Source: Caballeronia sordidicola
GTDB taxonomy: Bacteria > Pseudomonadota > Gammaproteobacteria > Burkholderiales > Burkholderiaceae
Reading direction: 5' to 3'
Assembly: GCF_000729995.1 (NCBI RefSeq)
Contig: NZ_JNFG01000016.1
Coordinates: 54,894-118,893, forward strand
DNA: 64,000 nucleotides
This document shows, piece after piece, positions 8,882 to 17,594 of this stretch (position 1 is the stretch's first letter; each line of letters starts with the position of its first letter). The notes below the pieces were generated by a model, which made no database searches, was not told the origin of the DNA, and saw nothing but the letters and a program-made list of their open reading frames with translations. The position numbers and the translations under genes are program-made.

Positions 8882-8944
8882 TCAGTGTGGGTTTTAATCG
8901 GACCGTCGCATCAGGCTTGACCTTGTGGCGCGTCCGATTTTTTT
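8882..8944 (+). ncRNA. candidate small RNA, possibly FNR-controlled
   Basis: A predicted transcript of about 63 nucleotides in a 380-base gap between two convergent genes. It would start 7-8 bases after a TACGAT -10 element and end at an intrinsic terminator with an 8-base stem and a T run. I see no open reading frame with a ribosome binding site inside it. I do not recognise a known RNA family. The terminator could instead end the LysR transcript, whose stop codon is about 290 bases upstream. The call rests on three correctly spaced signals. Confidence 0.35.
8896..8944 (+). terminator. intrinsic terminator
   Basis: AATCGGAC at 8896-8903 pairs with GTCCGATT at 8932-8939, and a run of seven T follows (8938-8944). 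The loop is long (28 bases) but has internal pairing potential. The T run exists only for plus-strand transcription. Confidence 0.55.
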
Positions 8945-8988
8945 ACCTATGCGTATCAATCCGGCGGTGCACGGAAATTACCCGGCCG

Positions 8989-10188
8989 CTAACGCAGCGC
9001 CTTTAACGATTCCACCCCTCGCAGGGTATTGCGTTGCCGCCACTGCAGCGCGTCGAGATTCGTGATGCGCAGGTCCGGCAGCCGCGAGATGAGGCTGCCG
9101 AGCCCCGTTTCGAGTTCCAGCGTCGCGAGCCGCGCGCCCAGGCAGTGATGAACGCCGGCGCCGAATGAAAGCAGCCGCCCCTGGAGCGTGCGTCCGATGT
9201 CCAGTTCATCCGGCTTCTCGAACTGACCTGGATCGCGATTGGCGGACCCGAGCAGCATGAACACGATCGTGCCGCGCGCGATCGAGTGGCCCGCCGCTTC
9301 CACATCCTCAAACGCCGTGCGCACAATCATCTGCACTGAACTGTCGAACCGCAGACACTCGCCGACAGCCTTGGGCAACAGCGACGCGTCGCCCTTGAGC
9401 CGTGCAAGTTGCCCGGGGTGCCGATGCAATGCAATCAGCGCATTACCCAGCATGTTCGACGTCGTTTCATGCCCCGCCACGAATAGCAGCAGCACGTTCG
9501 AGATGATCTCGTCCTCAGTGAGCGATTCACCGGCTTCCTCTGCACGAAGCAGCGCGGACACGAGGTCGTTGCCGGGTTTCGCGCGCCGCTCCTCGACCAC
9601 GCTTTTAAAGTAGCACTCCAGTGTTTGCGTTGCTTCGTTCGCCGCGGCAAGGTGCACAGCGTCCATGGGCGCTGCTTCCAGTGCATTGCCGAAGTGGCTC
9701 GCCGCAGAACCGAGCTTTACGCCATCTTCGACAGGTACATCGAGCAACCGGCAGATGACGTTCACCGGCAAGGGCAATGCATAGTCGCGGACCAGGTCGA
9801 ATGGCGCGCCTGGCTCGAACGCATCAATCAAGGTATCCGCCATGCTTTGCGTTACTTCGCGAAGCAGGTCGATCTGACGCGCATTGAAAGCCGCCATCAG
9901 GAGACTGCGCAGTCGCGTATGCACGGGCGGGTTCATCATCAGGAACATGCGGCTGAGCGCCTGGAACACCGGCTGTTCGGGTCCGCTTTCGCCGTAGCGC
10001 GCGACTACGCTTGGCATATACGTCTTCCCTACGCGCCGATCGCGCAGCAGCGTATCAATCACTGCATAGTGGCCGGTGATCATGATGTTGGGCGCCAGCG
10101 GAACCAGCGCGCCTTGCGCGCGAAGCTGTTCGTAGAAGGGGTAGGGATTTCCAAAGAAAGCAGGGGAGGATAGGTCGCTGAATTTCAT
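8989..10188 (-). CDS. cytochrome P450
   Basis: A 399-residue soluble bacterial cytochrome P450. The I-helix oxygen-activation motif reads AGHETTS, the ExxR region is GECLRFD, and the heme loop FGAGVHHCLG places the axial ligand at Cys349. Length and lack of a membrane anchor fit class I bacterial P450s that take electrons from a ferredoxin; no ferredoxin or ferredoxin reductase gene is adjacent, so redox partners must be encoded elsewhere. It is transcribed away from the acetyltransferase gene. Substrate unknown. Confidence 0.95.
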   Translation of the reverse strand: MKFSDLSSPAFFGNPYPFYEQLRAQGALVPLAPNIMITGHYAVIDTLLRDRRVGKTYMPSVVARYGESGPEQPVFQALSRMFLMMNPPVHTRLRSLLMAAFNARQIDLLREVTQSMADTLIDAFEPGAPFDLVRDYALPLPVNVICRLLDVPVEDGVKLGSAASHFGNALEAAPMDAVHLAAANEATQTLECYFKSVVEERRAKPGNDLVSALLRAEEAGESLTEDEIISNVLLLFVAGHETTSNMLGNALIALHRHPGQLARLKGDASLLPKAVGECLRFDSSVQMIVRTAFEDVEAAGHSIARGTIVFMLLGSANRDPGQFEKPDELDIGRTLQGRLLSFGAGVHHCLGARLATLELETGLGSLISRLPDLRITNLDALQWRQRNTLRGVESLKALR

Positions 10189-10458
10189 GGGAGTCGTGCG
10201 TGAGTGGGGAAGCCGCGGAGCGAGGCAAGGCCTGCACCTTACGCACCGAGAACAGATGGGCGGACCGGTTTATTCCATCGCGTTTTTTCGCGGCCGGCAG
10301 GGCGATTGAGAAATGGAAAGGCGGATAGATAGAATGTTGAGCGCGAGTAGCAGGGTAACGCTGCAAAATTCCGCGTTGGGGGCCGGCGCGATTGCTTATC
10401 TGGCTGCCGCCAGGCAGCACTACCCGACGCTAAACAATCGCTCTTGAGAGGATGGATG

Positions 10459-10881
10459 ATGGGCGCACAGATTCGAGAGATGGTATTGGCGGACTATGAC
10501 GCTGTCGTTACCTTGTGGAAGAGTACGCCAGGGGTCGACATTCGTCCCATTACTGACAGCCGCGACGGGATTGAACGTCTGCTTGCCAGAAACCCGGGTC
10601 TGAGCGTCGTTGCCGTCAATGATCGCGAACTGGTCGGCTGCGCCCTGGCTAGCCACGATGGCCGCCGTGGATTCCTCCAGCACGTCGTGGTCGCACCGGC
10701 TTCGCGCGGTCAAGGCTTGGCCAGGGCAATGATCGACACATGTATCGAGCGCCTCCGGGAACATCATCTGGGTTGGGTACATCTGGATGTCGTTGTTGAT
10801 AACGAGGCCGCCATGGCCTTTTGGGAAAAGGCCGGCTGGCACCCCGTTGATACGCTGACGCGGCTATCGCGCGCGCTTTAG
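10459..10881 (+). CDS. GNAT family N-acetyltransferase
   Basis: A 140-residue Gcn5-related acetyltransferase. The acetyl-CoA pyrophosphate loop is R-GQGLA (within ASRGQGLARAM), preceded by the VVVAP strand and followed by NEAAMAFWEKAGW, the usual motif B. I chose the ATG at 10459 because GAGAGGA ends 6 bases before it; an ATG lies three bases earlier. The 270-base divergent region to the P450 gene likely holds both promoters. Acetyl acceptor unknown. Confidence 0.9.
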   Translation: MGAQIREMVLADYDAVVTLWKSTPGVDIRPITDSRDGIERLLARNPGLSVVAVNDRELVGCALASHDGRRGFLQHVVVAPASRGQGLARAMIDTCIERLREHHLGWVHLDVVVDNEAAMAFWEKAGWHPVDTLTRLSRAL

Positions 10882-10936
10882 GTATGTGAGCTTTCCCGGC
10901 GTCGGAGGAGTTCCACGAGCCCCGCCGGAGCCCCGC

Positions 10937-11983
10937 ATGAACCAATTTACGTCCAATGCAAAAATGAGCAAACCTTCTGGTCGTGCCGCTACGGTTGACA
11001 CCTCATACTCCGCGGGGCTGCACGATTTTCGCGTGAGAAGGTTTGGCTTCCTGCTGGTCGAGAACTTTTCGCTGTTGGCATTGAGCGCCGCAGTCGATCC
11101 GCTGCGCATAGCAAACATGGTGGTTGGCCGACACGTTTACGACTACAAGATGATTGTGGCCGAGGGCCAGGAAGTACGCTCCAGCGATGGCATGCGGCTG
11201 TTGGCTGACGCCACGTTCCTCGACGGCGAGACGTTCGACGCTGTGTTTGTCGTAGGCCCCAACCCGATACCCCGTCGGGGCATTGGTGTCGTGCTGGACT
11301 GGCTGAGGCTGCAAGCGCGCAAGGGAGTCGCAATCGGCGGGCTCGATACGGGAAGTTATTTTCTTGCCCGCGCGGGACTGCTCAATGGCTACCGGTGCAC
11401 CATTCATTGGGAAGATCGCGACGTGCTCGTCGAGCAATTTCCGAAGGTGACGGTATCCAACCGCCTGTACGAAGTCGACCGGGACCGTTTCACATGCAGC
11501 GGCGGCATAGCGCCGCTCGACATGATGATCCACTTGCTGGGACTGCCGCCGGGAAGTGCCGACCTGTCCGCGCGGGTGCTCGAACTTCTTGTAGCAGACA
11601 GGCGCAGTCACGAGCAGCGCCAGCGGACTTCGTTGCGGCAGTACATAGGCGCTGAACACGCGAAGCTGGAGGAAGCCCTGCAACTCATGGAAAGCAACGT
11701 GGAGGAGCCATTGACTGTTGCTGAGGTCGCCGCCTTTATAAGCGTGTCACAGCGGCAACTCGAGCGCTGGTTTCACGAACGAATTCGCAAGACTCCCGCG
11801 CAGACCTACCTCGAAATTCGTCTCTTGCGTGCGCGCCAGCTTCTGTTGCGCACGTCGCGACCGTTGGAAGAGATTTGCATCCGCACAGGGTTCACATCGA
11901 TCACTCATTTCTCCACACGCTACAGAGAGCAGTTTCAGGTCTCACCCATTGCAGACCGCAAGCGTTACCAAAGCGCTCTTTGA
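10937..11983 (+). CDS. GlxA/GbdR-type AraC regulator with DJ-1 domain, likely creatine-responsive
   Basis: A 348-residue regulator with an N-terminal DJ-1/PfpI (class I glutamine amidotransferase-like) sensor domain and a C-terminal AraC/XylS helix-turn-helix (LTVAEVAAFISVSQRQLERWF and the RTGFTSITHFSTRY second helix). The usual amidotransferase cysteine is replaced: the strand reads GGLDTGSYFLA, as in quaternary-amine regulators such as GbdR. GGAG lies 7 bases before the ATG at 10937. It directly precedes creatinase in the same direction, and a regulator of this type (CahR) controls creatinase in Pseudomonas, so I infer that it senses creatine or a related amine. Confidence 0.88.
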   Translation: MNQFTSNAKMSKPSGRAATVDTSYSAGLHDFRVRRFGFLLVENFSLLALSAAVDPLRIANMVVGRHVYDYKMIVAEGQEVRSSDGMRLLADATFLDGETFDAVFVVGPNPIPRRGIGVVLDWLRLQARKGVAIGGLDTGSYFLARAGLLNGYRCTIHWEDRDVLVEQFPKVTVSNRLYEVDRDRFTCSGGIAPLDMMIHLLGLPPGSADLSARVLELLVADRRSHEQRQRTSLRQYIGAEHAKLEEALQLMESNVEEPLTVAEVAAFISVSQRQLERWFHERIRKTPAQTYLEIRLLRARQLLLRTSRPLEEICIRTGFTSITHFSTRYREQFQVSPIADRKRYQSAL

Positions 11984-12117
11984 TATAAGCGCTACCGGCT
12001 GGCGTTTACCCTTGAAGTCGAAAACGAAAACAATTACGTCGAATCTGGAAATTTGTTCATTCTCCAGGCTTCTACTATTTGCTCCACGAACTCATCTCGT
12101 CACCAAGGAGCAAGTGG

Positions 12118-13329
12118 ATGGAACTGAAGAATCTGATTCGAATCGAGAACGGCGAAAAGGTAAAGCACACATTCTCGGACGCTGAATACGCAGGCCGGCA
12201 TGGCAAGCTTCGCGAGCTGATGGGGCGCGAGAATATCGACTCGGTGTTATTCATGTCGTATCACAACATCAATTACTACGCGGACTTCGTGTATTGCTCG
12301 TTCGGCCGCAAGTACGGACTCGTGGTGACGCAGAAGAAGGTCGTGTCGATCTCGGCGAACATCGACGGCGGCCAGCCGTGGCGGCGCACCGTAGGCGACT
12401 ACAACGTGGTCTACACCGACTGGCAGCGCGATAACTTCTTCCGCGCAGTGCAGGCCGAAGTCGACAACAAAGGACGCGTGGGTATTGAGTTCGATCACGT
12501 GCCGGTCGACGTTCTGGCCAAACTGAAAGCAGCGCTGCCGGAGGTCGAATTTGTCGACATCGGCGCACCGACCATGCGCTTGCGCATGATCAAGTCGGCG
12601 GAAGAAATCGCGGTGATCAGGCACGGTGCGAATGTTTGCGATATTGGCGGCGCCGCGCTTGCTGCCGCCGTACATGACGGTGTGCCGGAACACGAAGTCG
12701 CCCTTGCGTCGACCCAGGCCATGGTGCGTGAAATTGCACGCCGTTTTCCCGATTCGGAGTTGATGGATACGTGGACGTGGTTCCAGTCAGGCATCAATAC
12801 CGACGGCGCCCACAATCCCGTTACAACGCGCAAGGTGCAGAAGGGCGACATCCTTAGCCTGAACTGCTTTTCCATGATCGCGGGCTATTACACGGCGCTT
12901 GAACGCACGATGTTCTTCGATCACTGCCCGGACGAACACCTGCGGTTGTGGAAGGTCAACGTGGAAGTGCACGAAGCGGGTCTCAAGCTCATCAAGCCGG
13001 GCGCACGATGCAGCGACATCGCCCACGAATTGAACAAGATCTACGCCGAATACGGCCTGCTTCAATACCGCACGTTCGGCTACGGCCATTCGTTCGGCGT
13101 GCTGTCGCACTACTACGGCCGCGAAGCGGGACTCGAGTTGCGCGAAGATATCGACACTATCCTTGAACCGAACATGGTCGTCTCAATGGAGCCGATGATC
13201 ATGCTGCCCGAAGGCATGCCGGGCGCAGGCGGCTACCGCGAGCACGACATCCTGGTCATTGGCGAGAAGGACGCAACCAACATCACGGGTTTCCCGTACG
13301 GACCCGAGAAGAACATCATCAAGGGTTAG
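12118..13329 (+). CDS. creA: creatinase (creatine amidinohydrolase)
   Basis: A 403-residue M24 'pita-bread' fold enzyme that hydrolyses creatine to sarcosine and urea (EC 3.5.3.3). I recognise extended identity to the Pseudomonas putida enzyme, including SYHNINYY, NIDGGQPWRRT, YTDWQRDN, FQSGINTDGAHNPVTTRK, the active-site YGHSFG and the C-terminal FPYGPEKNII. Unlike metallopeptidases of the fold, creatinase is metal-independent. Length equals that of the P. putida protein. AAGGAG lies 7 bases before the ATG at 12118. Its operon position between a GbdR-like regulator and a transporter supports creatine catabolism as the actual role. Confidence 0.95.
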   Translation: MELKNLIRIENGEKVKHTFSDAEYAGRHGKLRELMGRENIDSVLFMSYHNINYYADFVYCSFGRKYGLVVTQKKVVSISANIDGGQPWRRTVGDYNVVYTDWQRDNFFRAVQAEVDNKGRVGIEFDHVPVDVLAKLKAALPEVEFVDIGAPTMRLRMIKSAEEIAVIRHGANVCDIGGAALAAAVHDGVPEHEVALASTQAMVREIARRFPDSELMDTWTWFQSGINTDGAHNPVTTRKVQKGDILSLNCFSMIAGYYTALERTMFFDHCPDEHLRLWKVNVEVHEAGLKLIKPGARCSDIAHELNKIYAEYGLLQYRTFGYGHSFGVLSHYYGREAGLELREDIDTILEPNMVVSMEPMIMLPEGMPGAGGYREHDILVIGEKDATNITGFPYGPEKNIIKG

Positions 13330-13341
13330 GTAGTTCGAACG

Positions 13342-13377
13342 GTCCTGCGGCTCAAGCTGCAGGACAAGCAGCTTGAG
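13342..13377 (+). promoter_or_regulatory. overlapping alternative hairpins between creatinase and glyA
   Basis: Two stems share the segment 13351-13360 or touch it and cannot both form. Hairpin A pairs 13342-13350 with 13357-13365 (9 base pairs, one G-T). Hairpin B pairs CTCAAGCTGC at 13351-13360 with GCAGCTTGAG at 13368-13377 (10 perfect pairs, 7-base loop). No T run follows at once. It may be an attenuator-like or mRNA-processing element setting glyA expression within the operon. Confidence 0.4.
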
Positions 13378-13401
13378 CAAGCCAAGCAGGAGCGGTTTTT
13401 A

Positions 13402-14661
13402 ATGTTCTCAGTACAACAGATAATTGCCGGATTCGATCCGGACCTTGCCAATGCCATGACGCTTGAGCGGCGGCGGCAGGAAGAACACATCGAACTGATC
13501 GCGTCAGAGAATTACGCCAGCCCGCGCGTGCTCGAAGCACAAGGCTCCGTGCTGACCAACAAGTACGCGGAAGGTTACCCGGGCAAACGCTATTACGGCG
13601 GCTGCGAGCACGTTGACGTCGTGGAGTCGCTGGCGATCGAGCGGGCCAGACAACTGTTCAAGGCGGACTACGCCAATGTACAGCCGCATAGCGGTTCGCA
13701 GGCCAACGCGGCGGTATACCTCGCACTGCTGACTCCCGGCGACACCATTCTCGGGATGAGCCTCGCGCATGGTGGCCACCTGACGCATGGCGCGAAGGTG
13801 TCGTTCTCGGGCAAGCTGTACAACGCGATCCAGTACGGGGTGAATACAGGGACCGGCCTGATCGACTATGACGAAGTGGAGCGGCTTGCGATTGAACACA
13901 AGCCCCGGATGATCGTTGCCGGATTCTCCGCGTACTCGCGCGTGCTCGACTTTGCGCGCTTCCGGAAGATTGCGGACCGGGTCGGCGCCTATTTGTTCGT
14001 CGATATGGCCCATGTGGCGGGACTCGTCGCAGCGGGGCTTTACCCGAATCCCGTGCCGATCGCCGATATCGTCACGACAACCACGCACAAGACTTTACGA
14101 GGTCCGCGCGGTGGCCTGATTTTGGCTCGAAGCAACGCCGGGATCGAAAAGAAACTCAGCTCGATGGTCTTTCCGGGCACCCAGGGCGGGCCGCTGATGC
14201 ACGTGATTGCAGCGAAGGCCGTTGCATTCAAGGAAGCCCTTGGGCCGGAATTTGTCGACTATCAGAAGCAGACGATCGCGAATGCGCGAGCCATGGTTTC
14301 GGTGTTCGTCGAACGCGGCTATGACGTCGTGTCCGGCGGCACCGACAACCACTTGTTCCTCGTTGACCTGGTCGCGAAGGGGTTGACCGGAAAAGACGCG
14401 GACGCCGCGTTGGGCCGTGCACACATTACCGTCAACAAGAACGCCGTGCCCGATGATCCGCAATCGCCATTCGTGACCAGCGGAATCCGAATTGGAACGC
14501 CGGCCATTACCACGCGCGGTTTTCTCGAGGCCGACGCGGTGCTGACTGCGTCGTTGATGTGCGATGTGCTGGATCATCCCGGCGACGCCCGGATCGAGAA
14601 AACGGTTCGTGAGCGGGTGGCCGTGTTGTGCAAGCGCTTGCCGGTGTACTCCGGACTCTAG
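13402..14661 (+). CDS. glyA: serine hydroxymethyltransferase
   Basis: A 419-residue PLP enzyme interconverting serine and glycine with tetrahydrofolate one-carbon units. The cofactor lysine sits in [13 protein letters not shown], and the [10 protein letters not shown] and [15 protein letters not shown] motifs are intact. AGGAG lies 9 bases before the ATG. Its place after creatinase makes metabolic sense: sarcosine demethylation gives glycine and methylene-tetrahydrofolate, the two substrates SHMT joins to serine. This is probably a pathway-dedicated second copy, since housekeeping glyA is normally elsewhere; that is inference. Confidence 0.95.
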   Translation: MFSVQQIIAGFDPDLANAMTLERRRQEEHIELIASENYASPRVLEAQGSVLTNKYAEGYPGKRYYGGCEHVDVVESLAIERARQLFKADYANVQPHSGSQANAAVYLALLTPGDTILGMSLAHGGHLTHGAKVSFSGKLYNAIQYGVNTGTGLIDYDEVERLAIEHKPRMIVAGFSAYSRVLDFARFRKIADRVGAYLFVDMAHVAGLVAAGLYPNPVPIADIVTTTTHKTLRGPRGGLILARSNAGIEKKLSSMVFPGTQGGPLMHVIAAKAVAFKEALGPEFVDYQKQTIANARAMVSVFVERGYDVVSGGTDNHLFLVDLVAKGLTGKDADAALGRAHITVNKNAVPDDPQSPFVTSGIRIGTPAITTRGFLEADAVLTASLMCDVLDHPGDARIEKTVRERVAVLCKRLPVYSGL

Positions 14662-14819
14662 GCTCGTCCGGGCCGGCCGCGCCCTCGCTGTCCAGTAACG
14701 GTATCGAATCGTCGTACTGAATAAAGTACTCAAGCAATCAAGTGAGAACAGCCCGGCGAAGCGGCCACGAGAGCCGCCTCCGGCAACGATGCAATCTAAC
14801 GTCATGTTTGGAGAAACTA

Positions 14820-16193
14820 ATGGATACCAGGAAAGCGGTTTCAGGGCGAGCGGCAACCGCCGGCATCTCGCAGGCCGGCCTATCCTTTCCGCCGGGAAAC
14901 GATCAGGTGGCTCACGCCCCCGACGGGCGTTTGCTCAAGCGCGCGGCGATGGCAAGTTTCATCGGGAATTTCGTCGAGTGGTTCGACTATGCGTCGTACG
15001 GCTATCTGGCGACCATTATCGCCGTGGTCTTTTTCCCGAAGACCGACCCCGCAACGGGTCTGCTCGCGGCATACGCGGTCTTTGCGATCTCGTTTATCGT
15101 GCGGCCAATCGGCGGCATTGTCTGGGGACACTTCGGCGACAAGATCGGCCGCAGGACGGCGCTGTCGCTATCCATCCTGATCATGTCGGCTTCGACTTTT
15201 GTCATTGCCTTCCTGCCAACCTATGCGCAGGTGGGCGTGATGGCGCCAATTCTTTTGCTGCTGGTCCGGCTGATCCAGGGGTTCTCGGCATCTGGAGAAT
15301 ACGCGGGGGCCTCCGCGTTCCTGGCTGAGTATGCACCGGAGGGCAAGCGCGGCCTCTATACCAGCATCGTGCCGGCGAGCACGGCGGCGGGCCTTCTGTT
15401 TGGTTCGATATTCGTGGCGGTGTTGCATGCCGTATTAAGCACGGAACAGATTCAGTCCTTCGGCTGGCGCCTGCCGTTTTTGCTTGCTGCGCCGTTCGGA
15501 CTGATAGGGCGTTACATTCGCGTGCGCCTGGAAGATACGCCCAAGTTCAAGGCGCTCGAAATCTCTCATCACCTGGCACGCGCGCCGGTCAGGGAACTGC
15601 TGAGCGTGCATCGCGGCAAGATGCTGATCGCATTCGGCGTTACCTGCTTGAACGCAGTGGCGTTCTATCTTGTGCTGAGCTATATGCCGACCTACCTGTC
15701 CACGGAGATGGGCATGGGCGAGACAGAATCCTTTATTGCCGCAACTATCTCTCTTACCGCTTATATCGGCTTCATTTTCATCATGGGAGCGCTGTCGGAC
15801 CGTGTCGGCCGCAAGACGATGCTGATCGGAGCTTCCATCCTGTTCGCCTTGCTGACGGTGCCGCTTTTCAAGGGACTGGTCGGCGCCGGTTTCCTGACGA
15901 TCGTGATGATCCAGATCGGGTTTGGTGCGCTGCTGACAATGAATGACGGCACGCTTCCCTGCTTCCTTTCGGAGATTTTCCCGACACGGGTGCGCTACAG
16001 CGGATTCGCTTTCTGCTTCAACGCGGCGAACGCGTTATTTGGTGGGACGGCACCATTCGTTGCGACCTGGTTGATCCATGCGACCGGCAGCAAGCTGGCC
16101 CCGGCGTGGTACATGGTTGGGGCGGCCGTGGTTGCGCTGGTCGCCATGCTTGCAAGCCGGGAGACATCGCGCGAGCCGCTTGCAGACGACTAA
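14820..16193 (+). CDS. MHS-type MFS transporter, likely creatine importer
   Basis: A 457-residue, 12-helix major facilitator protein of the metabolite:H+ symporter (ProP/KgtP-like) group. The first helix carries GNFVEWFDYASYGYLA, and the loop 2-3 signature reads GHFGDKIGRRTAL; a second copy, GALSDRVGRKTML, lies in the C-terminal half. MHS members import betaine, proline, dicarboxylates and similar solutes by proton symport. GGAG lies 6 bases before the ATG at 14820. As the last gene of the creatinase operon it most likely imports creatine or a related amine. Confidence 0.9.
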   Translation: MDTRKAVSGRAATAGISQAGLSFPPGNDQVAHAPDGRLLKRAAMASFIGNFVEWFDYASYGYLATIIAVVFFPKTDPATGLLAAYAVFAISFIVRPIGGIVWGHFGDKIGRRTALSLSILIMSASTFVIAFLPTYAQVGVMAPILLLLVRLIQGFSASGEYAGASAFLAEYAPEGKRGLYTSIVPASTAAGLLFGSIFVAVLHAVLSTEQIQSFGWRLPFLLAAPFGLIGRYIRVRLEDTPKFKALEISHHLARAPVRELLSVHRGKMLIAFGVTCLNAVAFYLVLSYMPTYLSTEMGMGETESFIAATISLTAYIGFIFIMGALSDRVGRKTMLIGASILFALLTVPLFKGLVGAGFLTIVMIQIGFGALLTMNDGTLPCFLSEIFPTRVRYSGFAFCFNAANALFGGTAPFVATWLIHATGSKLAPAWYMVGAAVVALVAMLASRETSREPLADD

Positions 16194-16343
16194 GACGTTC
16201 TTTCCGAGGGTAAAGACCGCCGGCAGAAGCGGTCCAATCGATTTGCCGTCGTCATGCTTCGCCTGCGTGACAATCATCTTACGGGCGAAGCGCCACCCAA
16301 GCGCGCTCCGCCCGCATCACTTAAGCATCACTCAACCATCACA

Positions 16344-17489
16344 TCAGCCGCAAGCCGGCTTCGCCTTTGTGCAAGCGTCCGCCAACTGAGCCGGAGGATC
16401 TTTCTTGAAGACGGTCTTGTACGATTCGAGCACGTTGGACTGAACCACCGCCAACGACTGCACGCCGATCCACGCCGGCGGCGTCTGTCCAATGAGCGCC
16501 TTCATCATGGCCATCGCTTCGGCCACGCCCTGATCATAGGGACGCTGCGAACCGGTTGCCTTCAGCGGTCCGCCCTTGGCGATCTCGATCGCGGACTCAA
16601 GCCCAAGGTCGACTGTGGTCACCGGAATGTTCACGCCCTGTGCCCGCATCGATGTCAGCGTGTCCAACGCCGGTTGATCCCACACCGCGAACAGTCCCTT
16701 GACGTCAGGATTGCCCGTCAAGAAGTCCCCCGCGATCTGCCCGACTTTCGACGGGTCGGTGAAGTCCACTTGCTTGATCTTGAGGTCGGGCCGATTCTTT
16801 GCCATCCAGTCGTTAACCGCTTTGGTCCGTTCCTTCGTGCTGAAGTAGTCCACGCCGAAATTGACCAGTCCAATGGTCGAGCCTTTGGCTACGCACGATG
16901 CAAGAACCTTGGCCGCGATCTGGCCGTTGCCTTCGCTGTCGGCGGAGATCATGGACGCGTATTGTTCCGGATGCTTCAGGCCGGCCGGCACGTTGTCCAT
17001 GAACACCAGCTTGATGCCGGCCTGGGACACCTTCTTGTACGTTGCCGCGGTCGCGGTTCCATCGACCGGAATGGAAATGATGCCGTCCGGATGGCGCTGA
17101 ATGGTGTTCTCGATATCCGCAATCTGCTTGTCGACCTGATACTCGGCTGACGCCGTGCCAATGACCTCCACGCCGTATTTCTTCAGCGTGTCGGTAATGC
17201 CCTGGACCTGCAGTTGCGACCAGTCGAGATTCATGGTCTGCATCGAAATGCCGACCTTGAACTTACCGGCTTTCACCTTCGCCACGTCAGCATCGCTCAG
17301 TTTCACCGTATCCACGGACGCCGCTTTTTCGCCATTCGGTCCTTGCCCGACGATCGTTTTTGGTCCTATCGATGCAACCGGTAATCCGGTCACGCACTGC
17401 GCGCTGGCGTCCAAAGAAGACAGGGCCGCAACGCCTGCCGCTGCCATCATGCCGGCCAACACCATTCTTGAGCCACGACGATGTTTCAT
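16344..17489 (-). CDS. sugar ABC transporter substrate-binding protein
   Basis: A 381-residue periplasmic binding protein of the RbsB/type 1 (CUT2) family. An N-terminal signal peptide with hydrophobic core ends near ASAQ. The mature protein shows the two-lobe pattern: KVGISMQTM, DGIISIPVDG, VFMDNVPAG and VTTVDLGLES. GGAGGAG precedes the ATG. It is the third gene of a CUT2 operon (ATPase, permease, binding protein), 105 bases after the permease. The ligand cannot be assigned; four cysteines in the mature protein are more than most RbsB-like proteins have. Confidence 0.9.
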   Translation of the reverse strand: MKHRRGSRMVLAGMMAAAGVAALSSLDASAQCVTGLPVASIGPKTIVGQGPNGEKAASVDTVKLSDADVAKVKAGKFKVGISMQTMNLDWSQLQVQGITDTLKKYGVEVIGTASAEYQVDKQIADIENTIQRHPDGIISIPVDGTATAATYKKVSQAGIKLVFMDNVPAGLKHPEQYASMISADSEGNGQIAAKVLASCVAKGSTIGLVNFGVDYFSTKERTKAVNDWMAKNRPDLKIKQVDFTDPSKVGQIAGDFLTGNPDVKGLFAVWDQPALDTLTSMRAQGVNIPVTTVDLGLESAIEIAKGGPLKATGSQRPYDQGVAEAMAMMKALIGQTPPAWIGVQSLAVVQSNVLESYKTVFKKDPPAQLADACTKAKPACG

Positions 17490-17594
17490 GATTCTCCTCC
17501 GTTGGTTTTGATGTACTTCGTCCCCTGCCTGCTGCCGAACCCTGGCCGTCCTTGGCCAGGGTTCCTTGCATCGCGAGTGATCGGCATGCCCCCG

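Noticed and set aside
13342..13377. Glycine riboswitch or terminator before glyA
   Set aside because: The tandem glycine-aptamer consensus is absent, and no T run follows the hairpins; kept only as an unexplained structural element.
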